Source: Duganella sp. Root1480D1
GTDB taxonomy: Bacteria > Pseudomonadota > Gammaproteobacteria > Burkholderiales > Burkholderiaceae_D
Reading direction: 5' to 3'
DNA: 64,000 nucleotides
NCBI RefSeq assembly: GCF_001427305.1
Contig: NZ_LMFZ01000007.1
Location: 36,953 to 100,952 of the forward strand
Shown: in pieces, positions 1 to 8,095 of the stretch
How positions within the stretch are numbered: the first letter of the stretch is position 1
Layout of the letters: each line of letters opens with the position of its first letter
Notes under the pieces: model-generated
Seen by the model: only the letters and a program-made list of their open reading frames with translations
Told to the model about the DNA's origin: nothing
The model's database searches: none
Made by a program: the position numbers and the translations under genes

Positions 1-560
1 CCGTAATTGACCGCCACATCCAGCGTCTGGCCTGCAGCCAGGCTCTGATAAGCGGAATGACTCGGGTCTAGCGTAAAGCTGTGCGTATCAGCGTCGTAAG
101 TCACACCGGCTGGCAGCGGGGCGGGTACCGACACCACTGCGAGCGTCGCACCGGCATCGACATCCGATGCATTGGCCAGTGCATTGAGTGTCACCGTCGC
201 ACCATCTTCGGTCGCATCGCCAGTGACCGTACCCGTCACCATCGGCGCGTCGTTGGTACCTGTAACGATGAACGTCACCGATGCCGGGGTGGCCGTGATG
301 CCGTCGGATACTTGATAGTTGACCGTCACCTCTTTCGTCTCTCCCTGAGCCAGACTTTGATAGACAGTTTGGCTGGGATCCAACGTAAAGCTGTGGGTCG
401 CGGCATTATAGGTAACACCTGCTGGCAGCACAGATGGTAATGACTCCACTGTCAACGTCGTGCCAGCATCAACATCTGATGCATTGGCCAGTGCATTGAG
501 TGTCACTACAGCGCCGTCTTCGGTTCCATTACCGGTCACTGCGCCCGTCACTTCCGGCGC
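1..560 (-). repeat. 312-bp tandem repeat inside the RTX/VCBS gene
   Basis: Two successive Ig-like units are similar at DNA level with a period of 312 bp (104 codons). The 20-mer starting at 169 (gcattggccagtgcattgag) recurs exactly at 481. Further copies probably lie beyond the left edge. Such repeats expand and contract by recombination and often collapse in short-read assemblies. Confidence 0.8.
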
Positions 561-1421
561 GTCGTTACTGCCTGTGATAGTAATGTCGACGACCTTTACA
601 GCACCGTCGGCGCTTTGCACGGTGATGCTGTCATGCAGGGTTTTGCCCGCCGCGAGCGCCTGCACATGGCTATTAGCGTTGTTCAGCGAATAGGTCCAGC
701 TCCCCTTGTCCGTGACGACATATGTACCGTATTTAGCGGTACCCGCACTTACCGACAAGAAGGCATCGTCGAGACCATTCAAGTCGTCGGCATAAAGGTC
801 ACCGCTGACTGTCGGGGTTCCGCCATTTGAATTACCGACACCTCCTGCCTCGATAACAGTACCTGCGGCATTGCCGCTAATAAGCGACAAGCGGTAGTCG
901 ACCGTCGCGAACGAACCGCCGGGCGCTGGCTGTACCCACACGTCGAGCTGCTCCATCATTTGCACAGTCAGAGTCGACACTCCGTTTCCGCTGGGTGATG
1001 CAAAGGTGAAAGTAAAGTCGCTGGCAGAGCCATTCGAAACTTCGCCCTGCGCGCTTAATTTGACCGTCGAAAGAAACTGCACATATTTTTCGAGCTGCGC
1101 GCGCACGGCAGGATCGCACCACTGGTTCCAGGTCAACTGAAGTTGGATGACATCGACGCCCGCACCGCCCGTGTACACGTCCTTGGTTCCCGCCACCAGG
1201 TTTTCACTCAGGTTGTAGACCAGCGTATCGTTTCCGGAACCACCGTTAAGTTGGTCACTGCCGCTGCCGCCGTCGAGGGTATCGTCGCCTGCACCTCCAT
1301 TCAACGAATCGTTTCCGCCGCCTCCATAGACATAGTCGTCGCCGTTGCCGCTGTTGATGGTGTCGCTACCGCTGGTGCCAACCAGTGTGTCGTTTCCGTT
1401 AGATCCGGTAATAGTGCCCAT
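1..1421 (-). CDS. RTX/VCBS repeat adhesin-like protein, partial (C-terminus outside window)
   Basis: The reading frame is open from an ATG at 1421 to the left edge (about 473 codons), so the C-terminus is missing. GGAG lies 6-9 nt before the ATG. Residues about 5-65 are glycine/aspartate nonapeptides of the RTX calcium-binding type (GNDTLVG, GDDTLDG, GSGNDTL). A unique region of about 130 residues follows, then a VCBS-like unit (SWTYSLNNAN, ITGSNDAP), then Ig/cadherin-like units of 104 residues (LNALANASDVDAG, PAGVTY, HSFTLDPS, NYQVSDG). RTX/VCBS proteins are usually large, exported by type I secretion, and act in adhesion or biofilm. No secretion genes are in view. RTX repeats at the very N-terminus, instead of near the C-terminus, are less common. 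Confidence 0.85.
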   Translation of the reverse strand, partial: MGTITGSNGNDTLVGTSGSDTINSGNGDDYVYGGGGNDSLNGGAGDDTLDGGSGSDQLNGGSGNDTLVYNLSENLVAGTKDVYTGGAGVDVIQLQLTWNQWCDPAVRAQLEKYVQFLSTVKLSAQGEVSNGSASDFTFTFASPSGNGVSTLTVQMMEQLDVWVQPAPGGSFATVDYRLSLISGNAAGTVIEAGGVGNSNGGTPTVSGDLYADDLNGLDDAFLSVSAGTAKYGTYVVTDKGSWTYSLNNANSHVQALAAGKTLHDSITVQSADGAVKVVDITITGSNDAPEVTGAVTGNGTEDGAVVTLNALANASDVDAGTTLTVESLPSVLPAGVTYNAATHSFTLDPSQTVYQSLAQGETKEVTVNYQVSDGITATPASVTFIVTGTNDAPMVTGTVTGDATEDGATVTLNALANASDVDAGATLAVVSVPAPLPAGVTYDADTHSFTLDPSHSAYQSLAAGQTLDVAVNY

Positions 1422-1524
1422 GCTCTTCTCCCCAGATTACGCCGGGCGCGCGGCGAAAGATGACTATTCGTAAATATTGATTCTTCTCGTCCATCAAGAG
1501 TGATCGGAGGGCATTTGTCTTTCC

Positions 1525-1560
1525 CAATCTCAATCGATATCAATTTAACAGTTGAGATTG
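1525..1560. promoter_or_regulatory. Inverted repeat upstream of the RTX gene
   Basis: CAATCTCAA (1525-1533) and TTGAGATTG (1552-1560) are perfect 9-bp arms separated by 18 bp. They lie about 100-140 nt upstream of the RTX gene start in an AT-richer gap. An operator for that gene is a plausible reading, with no direct support. I see nothing else convincing in the rest of 1422-1790. Confidence 0.3.
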
Positions 1561-1791
1561 CGCGAACGCATGAGAACAATGCCCTCTTTTCACTAGGACT
1601 AAGAACCCATCAATAAGCGCACTAAGCAGGGCTTTTGTCATGTTCCACGCAGGAGTCTAATTGCGCGGGGAGAGGATTTTGGGCGGGATGGAATAACGAG
1701 AAAGCAACGTATCGCCGGCTGCCTGCGGACCGAGGCCTTGCGCTTGAGGGCCAGAACGTCCGACCCTCATTAATTGCATAATCACAAATGG

Positions 1792-1820
1792 TTGACAGTA
1801 TAGGCGAAACGCCGCATAAT
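1792..1820 (+). promoter_or_regulatory. Sigma-70 type promoter of the tRNA gene
   Basis: TTGACA (1792-1797), a 17-bp spacer and CATAAT (1815-1820) form a near-consensus promoter. The tRNA 5' end follows 11 nt after the -10 box, which fits a strong stable-RNA promoter with a very short leader. Confidence 0.8.
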
Positions 1821-1830
1821 GCGTGGCTCT

Positions 1831-1907
1831 GGTGATATAGCTCAGTTGGTTAGAGCATAGCATTCATAATGCTAGGGTCGGTGGTTCAAGTCCACCTATC
1901 ACCACCA
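1831..1907 (+). tRNA. tRNA with CAU anticodon, probably elongator tRNA-Met
   Basis: The 77-nt gene has a 7-bp acceptor stem GGTGATA/TATCACC, discriminator A1904 and an encoded CCA (1905-1907). The D-arm carries the usual TAGCTCAGTTGGTTAGAGC. The anticodon stem TAGCA/TGCTA closes the loop TTCATAA with anticodon CAU at 1865-1867. The T-arm is GGTGG-TTCAAGT-CCACC. CAU is also used by tRNA-Ile2 (lysidine) and initiator tRNA. The paired first acceptor base pair argues against an initiator; Met versus Ile2 rests on general resemblance. Confidence 0.93.
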
Positions 1908-1960
1908 GGATTCATCAAAAAAGGCCTGATCCGGAAACGGTTCAGGCTTTTTTTGTTTTC
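1898..1960 (+). repeat. Left copy of tRNA-tail/terminator direct repeat (att-like)
   Basis: The last 10 nt of the tRNA (ATCACCACCA, 1898-1907) and the terminator hairpin up to GTTTTC reappear in the same order and orientation at 3005-3068. The first 10 nt and the end (GTTTTC) are exact; the hairpin arms GGCCTG and CAGGC are kept, and the middle is degraded. Confidence 0.6.
1918..1955 (+). terminator. Intrinsic terminator of the tRNA gene
   Basis: The stem GCCTGA/TCAGGC continues inward as CCG/CGG around a GAAA loop, with one T-T mismatch. It is followed by seven T residues and preceded by an A-run. It starts about 10 nt after the tRNA CCA end. Confidence 0.9.
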
Positions 1961-2002
1961 GATCAGCTCAGCAGCTCTGTGGCCAAGCGGGAAGTGCTTA
2001 AA

Positions 2003-2845
2003 TCAACTCAGAACTCTTTTCCTGCTAACAAACACCTCAAGATACTCCCCGTCCAGCCCAAGCTTCCGGTCTCGATTGATATAGGTGATCGTCGTGGAGT
2101 TCGACCAGTGACTCAACAGTTCCTCAAAATCGTCCCCATAGTCCCACGTAACAAGCGCCCGTCCGTCGCCAACCGGATTTCCGTGATAAACCTCTTCCTT
2201 GATATGTTCGATCTGATCGCCCAGGAGTCTCGCTCTTTGATAACTCTTGCTTAAGCCTTTATGCTTGGGCGCGGTAAATACATGAACGCCTCCAGGCTTC
2301 AGTACCCTCATGATTTCCCTGGCTGCACGCTCGGGATCAAAGATGTGCTCAAACACGTCCTGGGTGATGAAAATATCGAAAGTTTCATCAGCGAATGTAA
2401 GCGCCTCGAGGTTTTCGCAACGCACTCCGTTGACCAGCGTTCCCACTTCCGCTCCCGCAAAATATTGCGAACACGAGTAAGAAGTGCAGAATCTTGGAAG
2501 TAGCTGGTTCGAGGGAGATGACTCGTGCAACTCTTTCTTCTCCCATCCCTCGAAATATGTATCCAGAACATACTGGATATGGCGTTGCCGGGGAATCGAC
2601 AGGCAATTAGCGCAGAGGTATTGGTCCCGAAGCCACGTCCCATGAATTTCAAAAACACACTCATTTCTACAGCAGTGACAGTACCCTGAGTTACTGGCCT
2701 CAATGAGGTCTTCGCCTTCATTATGCAAAGGCTTTCGCTCTGCAGAAAATCGGGCTACCTCACCGCGTAGCCGATCGCGTTCGCTCACGATCTGCCCCAA
2801 GACAGGTGAACGCAAAGCTAGTGACTTGAAAATTTTTGGGTACAC
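2003..2845 (-). CDS. SAM-dependent methyltransferase with N-terminal zinc-finger-like cysteines
   Basis: The 280-residue protein starts at GTG with AGGA 7 nt upstream. Residues about 55-85 hold paired cysteines (CHCC and CANC), likely a metal-binding knuckle. The class I methyltransferase part follows, with SSPSN, the motif II/post-I block FADETFDIFITQDVFEHI and the motif LKPGG. The usual glycine-rich motif I is poorly recognisable. Members of this family often sit in polysaccharide or mobile clusters; the substrate is unknown. GC content (about 42-55% in sampled lines) is below that of its neighbours. It lies alone, convergent with the tRNA, between two copies of the tRNA tail, which suggests acquisition by transfer. 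Confidence 0.75.
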   Translation of the reverse strand: MYPKIFKSLALRSPVLGQIVSERDRLRGEVARFSAERKPLHNEGEDLIEASNSGYCHCCRNECVFEIHGTWLRDQYLCANCLSIPRQRHIQYVLDTYFEGWEKKELHESSPSNQLLPRFCTSYSCSQYFAGAEVGTLVNGVRCENLEALTFADETFDIFITQDVFEHIFDPERAAREIMRVLKPGGVHVFTAPKHKGLSKSYQRARLLGDQIEHIKEEVYHGNPVGDGRALVTWDYGDDFEELLSHWSNSTTITYINRDRKLGLDGEYLEVFVSRKRVLS

Positions 2846-3004
2846 TTAGCATCCTATCAAGTATGAAAGTACATTCCCGCCTCGAGTTGCCGCCCCGTCG
2901 GGCTGACCAGGCCGTTGTCGCCCAGCTTATAGCAATTTAATAATAATTGAGCAATTCGGGTGGCAATGTCAAGCATCCATACACATGGGGTGAAAGCGAC
3001 GCCG

Positions 3005-3068
3005 ATCACCACCAAAGACTGACCAGGAGCGGCCTGAATTTGCAACGGTCCAGGCCATTTTTGTTTTC
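3005..3068 (+). repeat. Right degraded copy of tRNA-tail/terminator repeat
   Basis: ATCACCACCA (3005-3014) is followed by GGCCTG/CAGGCC hairpin arms and a T-run ending GTTTTCC, matching the arrangement at 1898-1960. No tRNA body precedes it. The sequence is read as the last codons of the desaturase gene on the other strand. Confidence 0.55.
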
Positions 3069-3947
3069 CAGCCTGTCCGGCAACTGCAGGTCCCTCACCA
3101 GCCCAAAGTGCTCAAGCACCCGCAAGGCCCACCAGCCCGGGTCCCACTCGCCTTCTCCCAGTCCAAGCCGCGCCGAATGCGGGAAGGCATGGTGATTGTT
3201 GTGCCAGCTCTCGCCCATTGTCAGCAGGGATGTCCAGCGGATGTTGCGGCCCTGGACGGCGGCGCCGTCCACCTCATACGACATATCGCCGTGGTTATGG
3301 GCGAAATAGCCGATCAGCCAATGGCCAGTCACCCCGGCGACGATGCGGGCGCACACGCCCCAGCACACGAAGGCCCAGCCGCCCCACACATAAAACAGCA
3401 CAGCAAGCGGCAACTGCTGCAGCATCCAGGTCCGTTCCAGGAAGCGGTAAAACGCATCGCCGGCAATGCGTCGCTCAATGTGGATCGCTGGCGGCTTGTC
3501 CAGCACCAGGTCGCATTGCAACTGCCACCAGGCATCGCGCCAGAATCCCGCGCCATGCCGCAAATATGGGTGACAGTCGGACTGGCGCTGCGCGTAATCG
3601 CGCAACTCGTGCTGACGCAGCAAGCCAATCGGTCCGGCCAGGCCAACTTGCACGCCGGTCCAGACCAGCAGGTATTCCAGCCATTTGGGGCACGCGAAGC
3701 TGTTGTGGATCAGCTTGCGATGACTTCCCAGCGAGTGCCCGAACAGCAGCACAAGAGCTGTGGCCGTGGCGAACAGCGCCATTGCCGGCAACAATGGGTA
3801 GGCAATGGCGCCATACAGCGCTCCTCCCCACATTGCCACCAGCCAGAGCGACTTGGCCGGGGCATAACGCACTTGGCCTGCGCACACCGCAGCCAGGTCC
3901 TCGCTTGCGACGCGATGCTTATGTATGACGTTACGAATCTTTTTCAT
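3006..3947 (-). CDS. Membrane fatty acid desaturase-like protein
   Basis: The 313-residue protein has hydrophobic stretches near residues 33-75, 85-105 and 175-210. Histidine box 1 is HSLGSH (about residue 72) and box 3 is HNNHH (about 250), as in acyl-lipid/acyl-CoA desaturases with a di-iron centre. The canonical middle box HRxHH is not present; the corresponding region reads RQHELRDYAQ. It would introduce double bonds into acyl chains in the inner membrane. The start overlaps the ArsR-type gene upstream, so the two are co-transcribed. The last ~20 residues (from about LENKNG) are encoded by the degraded tRNA-terminator repeat, so the native C-terminus may have been replaced. Confidence 0.75.
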   Translation of the reverse strand: MKKIRNVIHKHRVASEDLAAVCAGQVRYAPAKSLWLVAMWGGALYGAIAYPLLPAMALFATATALVLLFGHSLGSHRKLIHNSFACPKWLEYLLVWTGVQVGLAGPIGLLRQHELRDYAQRQSDCHPYLRHGAGFWRDAWWQLQCDLVLDKPPAIHIERRIAGDAFYRFLERTWMLQQLPLAVLFYVWGGWAFVCWGVCARIVAGVTGHWLIGYFAHNHGDMSYEVDGAAVQGRNIRWTSLLTMGESWHNNHHAFPHSARLGLGEGEWDPGWWALRVLEHFGLVRDLQLPDRLENKNGLDRCKFRPLLVSLWW

Positions 3948-4269
3948 GCCGTCCCCCTTTTTTTACCGAAGCCATCGCCCGCGACTCGCGCTTGAGCGGA
4001 CGCCCAACGGGACAGACCTCCAGCGCATAACCAGTCAAGGTATTCACCAGGTTGTCCCCGTTCAGTTTGTAGAACACGAACTGCCCTCGCCTTTCGCTGC
4101 TGACGAGGCCTGCGTTTTCCAGCACCGATAAGTGCCTTGAAATCGCAGGCGCACTGATGCCAAAACGCTCGGCCAGCTCGGACGTGGACAGCTCTACCTC
4201 GGACAGGTAAGCAAGGATCTGGCGGCGCGGCTTCGACGCAAGCGCCTCAAAGACTTTATCAAGTTCCAT
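3931..4269 (-). CDS. ArsR/SmtB-family transcriptional regulator
   Basis: The 112-residue winged-helix protein has the typical FEALASKPRRQILAYL start, recognition helix region ISAPAISRHLSVLENAGLV and wing SERRGQFVFYKL. No cysteine pair typical of metal-sensing ArsR members is visible in helix 3, so a non-metal signal is likely. Its stop codon lies 17 nt inside the start of the desaturase gene, indicating coupled translation. The AT-rich dyad just upstream is its likely autoregulatory operator. Confidence 0.85.
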   Translation of the reverse strand: MELDKVFEALASKPRRQILAYLSEVELSTSELAERFGISAPAISRHLSVLENAGLVSSERRGQFVFYKLNGDNLVNTLTGYALEVCPVGRPLKRESRAMASVKKGGRHEKDS

Positions 4270-4311
4270 AATTTCAAAATTAACTAATTCGTTAATAGTT
4301 AAATCGAAATT
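4270..4311. promoter_or_regulatory. Nested dyad upstream of the arsR-desaturase operon
   Basis: Inner arms TTAACTA (4280-4286) and TAGTTAA (4296-4302) and outer arms AATTTC (4270-4275) and GAAATT (4306-4311) share a centre near 4290-4291. The position directly before the ArsR start codon and the imperfect AT-rich palindrome fit an ArsR-family operator overlapping the promoter. Confidence 0.6.
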
Positions 4312-4346
4312 CGGGCCGATGTCAAGCCGTTTGAATTAATCAGGGT

Positions 4347-4673
4347 TCAGGCGCCGGAGATCTGGCGGAAGCCTTCGCGCAGTTCATCGGCATCTTCGGG
4401 CCGCACGACGCGCGCGACTTCCTTGCCGTCTTTCAGGAAGATCACGGTCGGCCACAGCTTGACGCGGAAGGCGCGCCCCAGCACGCGGCCAGGACCGTCT
4501 TCCACTTTGAAGTGAGGGATGTTGGCGTACTCGCGGTACGCTTCAGCGATGGCCGGCTGGGCGCCGCTGCAATAGCCGCACCAGTTGGTGCCGAATTCCA
4601 GCACCGCCGGCCCGGTGAGCGCATCAATGTCAGCCCTGGAAGGCTGTTCTGTCTTGTACACAGTTTCCATCAT
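4347..4673 (-). CDS. Thioredoxin-fold protein
   Basis: The 108-residue protein has the active site WCGYC (about residues 29-33) in the context FGTNWCGYCSGAQP and the cis-proline segment LWPTVIFLKDGKEV. It is probably a cytoplasmic disulfide reductase of the thioredoxin superfamily. The ATG at 4673 is chosen because AAGGTGG precedes it and it starts at the domain boundary; the longer open frame overlaps the aldehyde dehydrogenase gene. It lies 29 nt downstream of that gene on the same strand, so co-transcription is likely. Confidence 0.85.
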   Translation of the reverse strand: MMETVYKTEQPSRADIDALTGPAVLEFGTNWCGYCSGAQPAIAEAYREYANIPHFKVEDGPGRVLGRAFRVKLWPTVIFLKDGKEVARVVRPEDADELREGFRQISGA

Positions 4674-4702
4674 GCGGCCCACCTTATCATGATCGGCCAG
4701 GC

Positions 4703-6280
4703 TTATGCGCCCGGCTGGATCTTGCCGTCGACTACGCGCGGCACGTTTTGCGGATTGCTGTTGGCCAGGGTCGAAGGCAGCGCCCATTCCGGCGCATCCT
4801 GGTAGCACACCGGGCGCAGGAAGCGGTCGATGGCGGTAGCGCCAACGGACGTGCTGCGCGGATCGGAAGTCGACGGGAACGGACCGCCGTGCACCATGGC
4901 GTGCGCCACTTCGACACCGGTCGGGAAGCCGTTGAACAGGATGCGGCCAGCCTTGCGTTCCAGCGTTGGCAGCAGGGCCGCGGCGATCTCGCGATCGTCG
5001 GCGGTGGCGTGCACGGTGGAGGTCAACTGGCCTTCCACGTGTTCGGCGATGCGGCGCATGTCGGCCGCATCGCGGCAGCGCACCAGCACCGAGCTGGGGC
5101 CAAAGTTCTCGTCTTCCAGCGCCGGCGTGGACAGGAAGGTGTCGACGTCGGTGCTGTACAGGTGCGGTTGCGCCGCGCAGGCCGTGCTGCCGGCGCCGCC
5201 TTGCGCCAGCAGCGCCACCTTGTCCAGCGAGGACAATTTGCCCACGCCGGCTTCATAGGATTTGTGGATGCCAGGGGTCAGCATGGTAGTCGATGGCTTG
5301 GCCTGCACTGCAGCCGCAGCCGCAGCCGCAAATTCGTTCAGCTCAGGGCCTTCCAGCGCGATCAGCAGGCCAGGATTGGTACAGAACTGGCCGGAGCCCA
5401 TGGTCAGCGAATCGGCAAAACCTTGCGCGATACGCGCCGCGCCAGCTTTCAGGGCGCCCGGCAGCAGGAACACCGGATTGATCGATGCCATTTCGGCATA
5501 CACCGGAATCGGCTCCTTGCGGGCCTGCGCGATGCGCACCAGCGCCAGGCCGCCGCCGCGCGAACCGGTGAAGCCCACAGCCTTGATGGCCGGATGCGCC
5601 ACCAGGTCGCCGCCAATCTGCACATCGCCGATCACCAGCGAGAATACGCCTTCATGCAGGCCGCAGTCGGCCACGGCTTTCTGGATCGCCTTGCCCACCA
5701 ATTCGGACGTGCCGAGGTGCGCCGGGTGCGCTTTCACAACCACCGGGCAGCCGGCAGCCAGTGCCGATGCGGTATCGCCGCCGGCCACCGAGAACGCCAG
5801 TGGGAAGTTGGAAGCGCCGAAGACGGCAACCGGGCCAACGCCGATCTTGCGCATGCGCAGGTCGGAGCGTGGCGGCACGCGCTCCGGCAGTGCGGAGTCC
5901 AGGGTGGCGCCGAGGAACAGGCCATCGCGCACCACTTTGGCGAACAGGCGCAGCTGGTTGACGGTGCGACCGCGCTCACCTTCCAGGCGCACCTGCGGCA
6001 GGCCGGATTCCTGCATGGCGCGCTCGATCAGTTGCGGCCCGATGTCGAGGATGTTCTGCGCCACCTGCTCCAGGAATTGCGCGCGCTTTTCCAGCGTGGT
6101 TTCGCGGTAGGAGTCGAATGCTTGCGCTGCCAGTTCGCAGGCGCGCTGCAGGTCGGCCGGGGTAGCCATGCCAAATGCTGGCTCAATTTCAGTATTTCGG
6201 GCCGGGTCGGTGGCCTTCATCTGGCCTGCGCTGCCTTTGATGGCGGCTTGTCCGATCAACATTTCACCTGCGATCTGCAT
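4703..6280 (-). CDS. Aldehyde dehydrogenase, 2,5-dioxovalerate (alpha-ketoglutarate semialdehyde) type
   Basis: The 525-residue protein carries the ALDH features [27 protein letters not shown], the general-base Glu in [10 protein letters not shown] (about residue 263) and the catalytic Cys in GQFCTNPG (about 298). ATAEQ-like NADP preference cannot be read reliably. The overall pattern matches KGSADH enzymes, which oxidise 2,5-dioxopentanoate to 2-oxoglutarate at the end of hexarate, pentose or hydroxyproline breakdown. No such pathway genes are adjacent. GGAGCAAAGA precedes the ATG at 6280, which decides this start over an upstream one. Confidence 0.85.
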   Translation of the reverse strand: MQIAGEMLIGQAAIKGSAGQMKATDPARNTEIEPAFGMATPADLQRACELAAQAFDSYRETTLEKRAQFLEQVAQNILDIGPQLIERAMQESGLPQVRLEGERGRTVNQLRLFAKVVRDGLFLGATLDSALPERVPPRSDLRMRKIGVGPVAVFGASNFPLAFSVAGGDTASALAAGCPVVVKAHPAHLGTSELVGKAIQKAVADCGLHEGVFSLVIGDVQIGGDLVAHPAIKAVGFTGSRGGGLALVRIAQARKEPIPVYAEMASINPVFLLPGALKAGAARIAQGFADSLTMGSGQFCTNPGLLIALEGPELNEFAAAAAAAVQAKPSTTMLTPGIHKSYEAGVGKLSSLDKVALLAQGGAGSTACAAQPHLYSTDVDTFLSTPALEDENFGPSSVLVRCRDAADMRRIAEHVEGQLTSTVHATADDREIAAALLPTLERKAGRILFNGFPTGVEVAHAMVHGGPFPSTSDPRSTSVGATAIDRFLRPVCYQDAPEWALPSTLANSNPQNVPRVVDGKIQPGA

Positions 6281-6321
6281 TCTTTGCTCCTTGATTGATT
6301 GGGGTCGGCAGGGCCGGAAGT

Positions 6322-7140
6322 TTACTTGAATTTGGCGCAAGGGTCTGTGCGCTTTTGCGCAGCCACCTTGCGGATTTCGTCATAGCTGCCCTGCAGGCCA
6401 TCAGGCTCGATAAAGCCGATGGTGCGGACATTCAGCCTGGGTTCAATGGCATTCAGCCAACGCGGCACGCCGATATCCTTGCGCACATGGCCGTTGCCGG
6501 CGATGAGCACTACGTCGCGCGGCTGCTGCTGGCGAATCAGCTTGGCCATCCAGATATCGCGCGCCACCTGGGCGTTGACCATGCCGGGCAACATCATGTC
6601 CGGCGCCATATTGCAATGGCCCTCCTGGATCGCCTTTTCCTGGCCTCGACGCAGGTCCGCCGGCAGAGGGTCTTTCAGCTTGTAGGCGGCAACGGTGGCG
6701 GCATCAAAACTGGAGGCGACGCCATCGCGCACCACTTTCGATGCGTCGTTGCGCGACAGATTGACGGCCACCAGCGGCAGGTGGTTGCTCAGGGCGAGCT
6801 GGATGATGGGGTGGTAAAGCTGCCAGTCCCAACCCTTCTTGTTCATGACGTTGATCACACAGGAGGCGTCCAGGCAGCCCTTCTGCGCTTCGTCCAGCAA
6901 GCCTTGCGACTCGCGGTCGAACTGCTCCATCGCGATCGCAGGACGCCAGCCGGCTTCCACGCGCTGCCGCAAGTCCTCGAAGCGCAGCTTATGCCCTTCC
7001 TTGTTGTCATGCACTTCCCCCAGCAACAGCACTTGCGGGTTGGAGGCGGTGATGTGGGCCGTGTAGGTGACGGTTTGTTTGCTGCTGCAGCCGGCCAAAG
7101 CCAGGCCGGCCAGCAGCAGTGCGATGGTGTATGGCTTCAT
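6322..7140 (-). CDS. ChaN-family (DUF399) lipoprotein
   Basis: The 272-residue protein begins with a lipoprotein signal ending in LALAGC. Two conserved ChaN blocks are visible: LLLGEVHDN near residue 40 and [14 protein letters not shown] near 220. ChaN-like lipoproteins belong to the haem-binding/Tiki-like fold; one member binds haem and is linked to iron uptake, while catalytic roles are also proposed for the superfamily. It lies 41 nt upstream of the aldehyde dehydrogenase on the same strand, with no obvious functional link. Confidence 0.82.
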   Translation of the reverse strand: MKPYTIALLLAGLALAGCSSKQTVTYTAHITASNPQVLLLGEVHDNKEGHKLRFEDLRQRVEAGWRPAIAMEQFDRESQGLLDEAQKGCLDASCVINVMNKKGWDWQLYHPIIQLALSNHLPLVAVNLSRNDASKVVRDGVASSFDAATVAAYKLKDPLPADLRRGQEKAIQEGHCNMAPDMMLPGMVNAQVARDIWMAKLIRQQQPRDVVLIAGNGHVRKDIGVPRWLNAIEPRLNVRTIGFIEPDGLQGSYDEIRKVAAQKRTDPCAKFK

Positions 7141-7171
7141 CGATGCGTGGTCAGGCTATCCTCGAAAGCGT

Positions 7172-8011
7172 CTAGTCTAACAGGGCGTGGATGGCTTTGC
7201 CGATCACCTCGACGTGGGTTTCGAGCGCAAAATGCCCGGTATCGAGCAATTGCACGATCGCGTTCGGGTTATCGCGGCGATAGGCCTCGGCGCCCGGCGG
7301 AGTGAAGAACGGGTCGTTCTTGCCCCAGATCGCCAGCGTTGGCACCTGCGCTTTGCGGAAGAATTCCTGGAATACCGGGTACAGTTCGAGATTTTTGCGG
7401 TAGTCGTAGAACAGCTCGAGCTGGATATCGACATTGCCGGGACGCGCCATCAGGGCCGAGTCCAGCGTGTAGGATTCGGGCGCCACGCTGGCGGGATCGG
7501 CAACACCATGGGTGTACTGCCATTTGGTGGCATCCGGCGTCAGGAAGCCGCGCATGACGTTGGTGTTTTCTTCGTTCGGGTCGGCCCAGTGTTTGCGCAT
7601 TGGCCCCCAGCCATCGCTCAAGCCTTCCAGGTAAGCGTTGCCGTTCTGGGAAACCAGGGCCGTAATGCGTTCCGGTTTGGCGGCAGCCAGGCGCAAGCCG
7701 ACCGGGGCGCCGTAATCGAACACGTACAGCGCAAACTTATCCAGCTCGATGGCTTGCAGGAAGGCCTCCATGGTGCTGGCCAGGTTGTCGAAGGTGTATT
7801 GGTATTTGCGTTCAGGCGGCACCTCGGTGAAGCCGAACCCCGGCAGGTCGGGAGCGATCACGCGGTATTTGGTCGCCAGCAGCGGGATCAGGTTGCGGAA
7901 CATGTGGGAACTGGTGGGGAAACCGTGCATCAGGAGGATGGCCGGAGCGTCCGGTGCGCCTGCCTCGCGGTAGAAGATGTTGACGCCGTCTGCCTGGATG
8001 GTGCGATTCAT
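7172..8011 (-). CDS. Alpha/beta hydrolase, dehalogenase/epoxide hydrolase type
   Basis: The 279-residue protein has the oxyanion motif HGFPTSS (about residue 32), an aspartate nucleophile in YVFDYGAP (about 98), the acid in GKNDPFF and the catalytic His in LLDTGHFALETH near the C-terminus. An Asp nucleophile places it with haloalkane dehalogenases and epoxide hydrolases, not with esterases. The substrate is unknown. The start at 8011 follows GGGG in AAGGGGTTAATT; an upstream in-frame ATG lies inside the promoter region. It is divergent from the CGNR regulator gene, which may control it. Confidence 0.85.
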   Translation of the reverse strand: MNRTIQADGVNIFYREAGAPDAPAILLMHGFPTSSHMFRNLIPLLATKYRVIAPDLPGFGFTEVPPERKYQYTFDNLASTMEAFLQAIELDKFALYVFDYGAPVGLRLAAAKPERITALVSQNGNAYLEGLSDGWGPMRKHWADPNEENTNVMRGFLTPDATKWQYTHGVADPASVAPESYTLDSALMARPGNVDIQLELFYDYRKNLELYPVFQEFFRKAQVPTLAIWGKNDPFFTPPGAEAYRRDNPNAIVQLLDTGHFALETHVEVIGKAIHALLD

Positions 8012-8031
8012 AATTAACCCCTTAAAGTTAG

Positions 8032-8095
8032 TTTTGATGGTTACCAGATTACTCTCGCCGCGTAACTTGTCAAGCATTATTTTGATGGTTACAAT
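8032..8095. promoter_or_regulatory. Divergent promoters with paired 13-bp repeats
   Basis: Rightward promoter: TTGTCA (8067-8072), 17 bp, TACAAT (8090-8095). Leftward promoter: TTGACA (8074-8069), 17 bp, TAATCT (8051-8046). The two -35 boxes overlap, so the polymerases compete. The sequence TTTTGATGGTTAC occurs exactly twice, at 8032-8044 just downstream of the leftward -10 box and at 8080-8092 overlapping the rightward -10 box. This is the layout expected for one regulator acting on both genes. Confidence 0.65.

Noticed and set aside
1657..1863. 68-codon frame on the minus strand before the tRNA
   Set aside because: It runs through the tRNA and its promoter and has no Shine-Dalgarno; no family is recognised.
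1831..1907. Initiator tRNA-fMet
   Set aside because: The first acceptor pair is G-C (paired), whereas bacterial initiators have an unpaired first position.
2857..3045. 62-codon frame downstream of the desaturase, ending near the methyltransferase
   Set aside because: It overlaps the repeat and the desaturase 3' end in another frame; the segment YKLGDNGLVSPTG could be a gene remnant, but evidence is insufficient.
4674..4808. N-terminal extension of the thioredoxin-like protein
   Set aside because: It would overlap the aldehyde dehydrogenase gene, and the Shine-Dalgarno supports the ATG at 4673.
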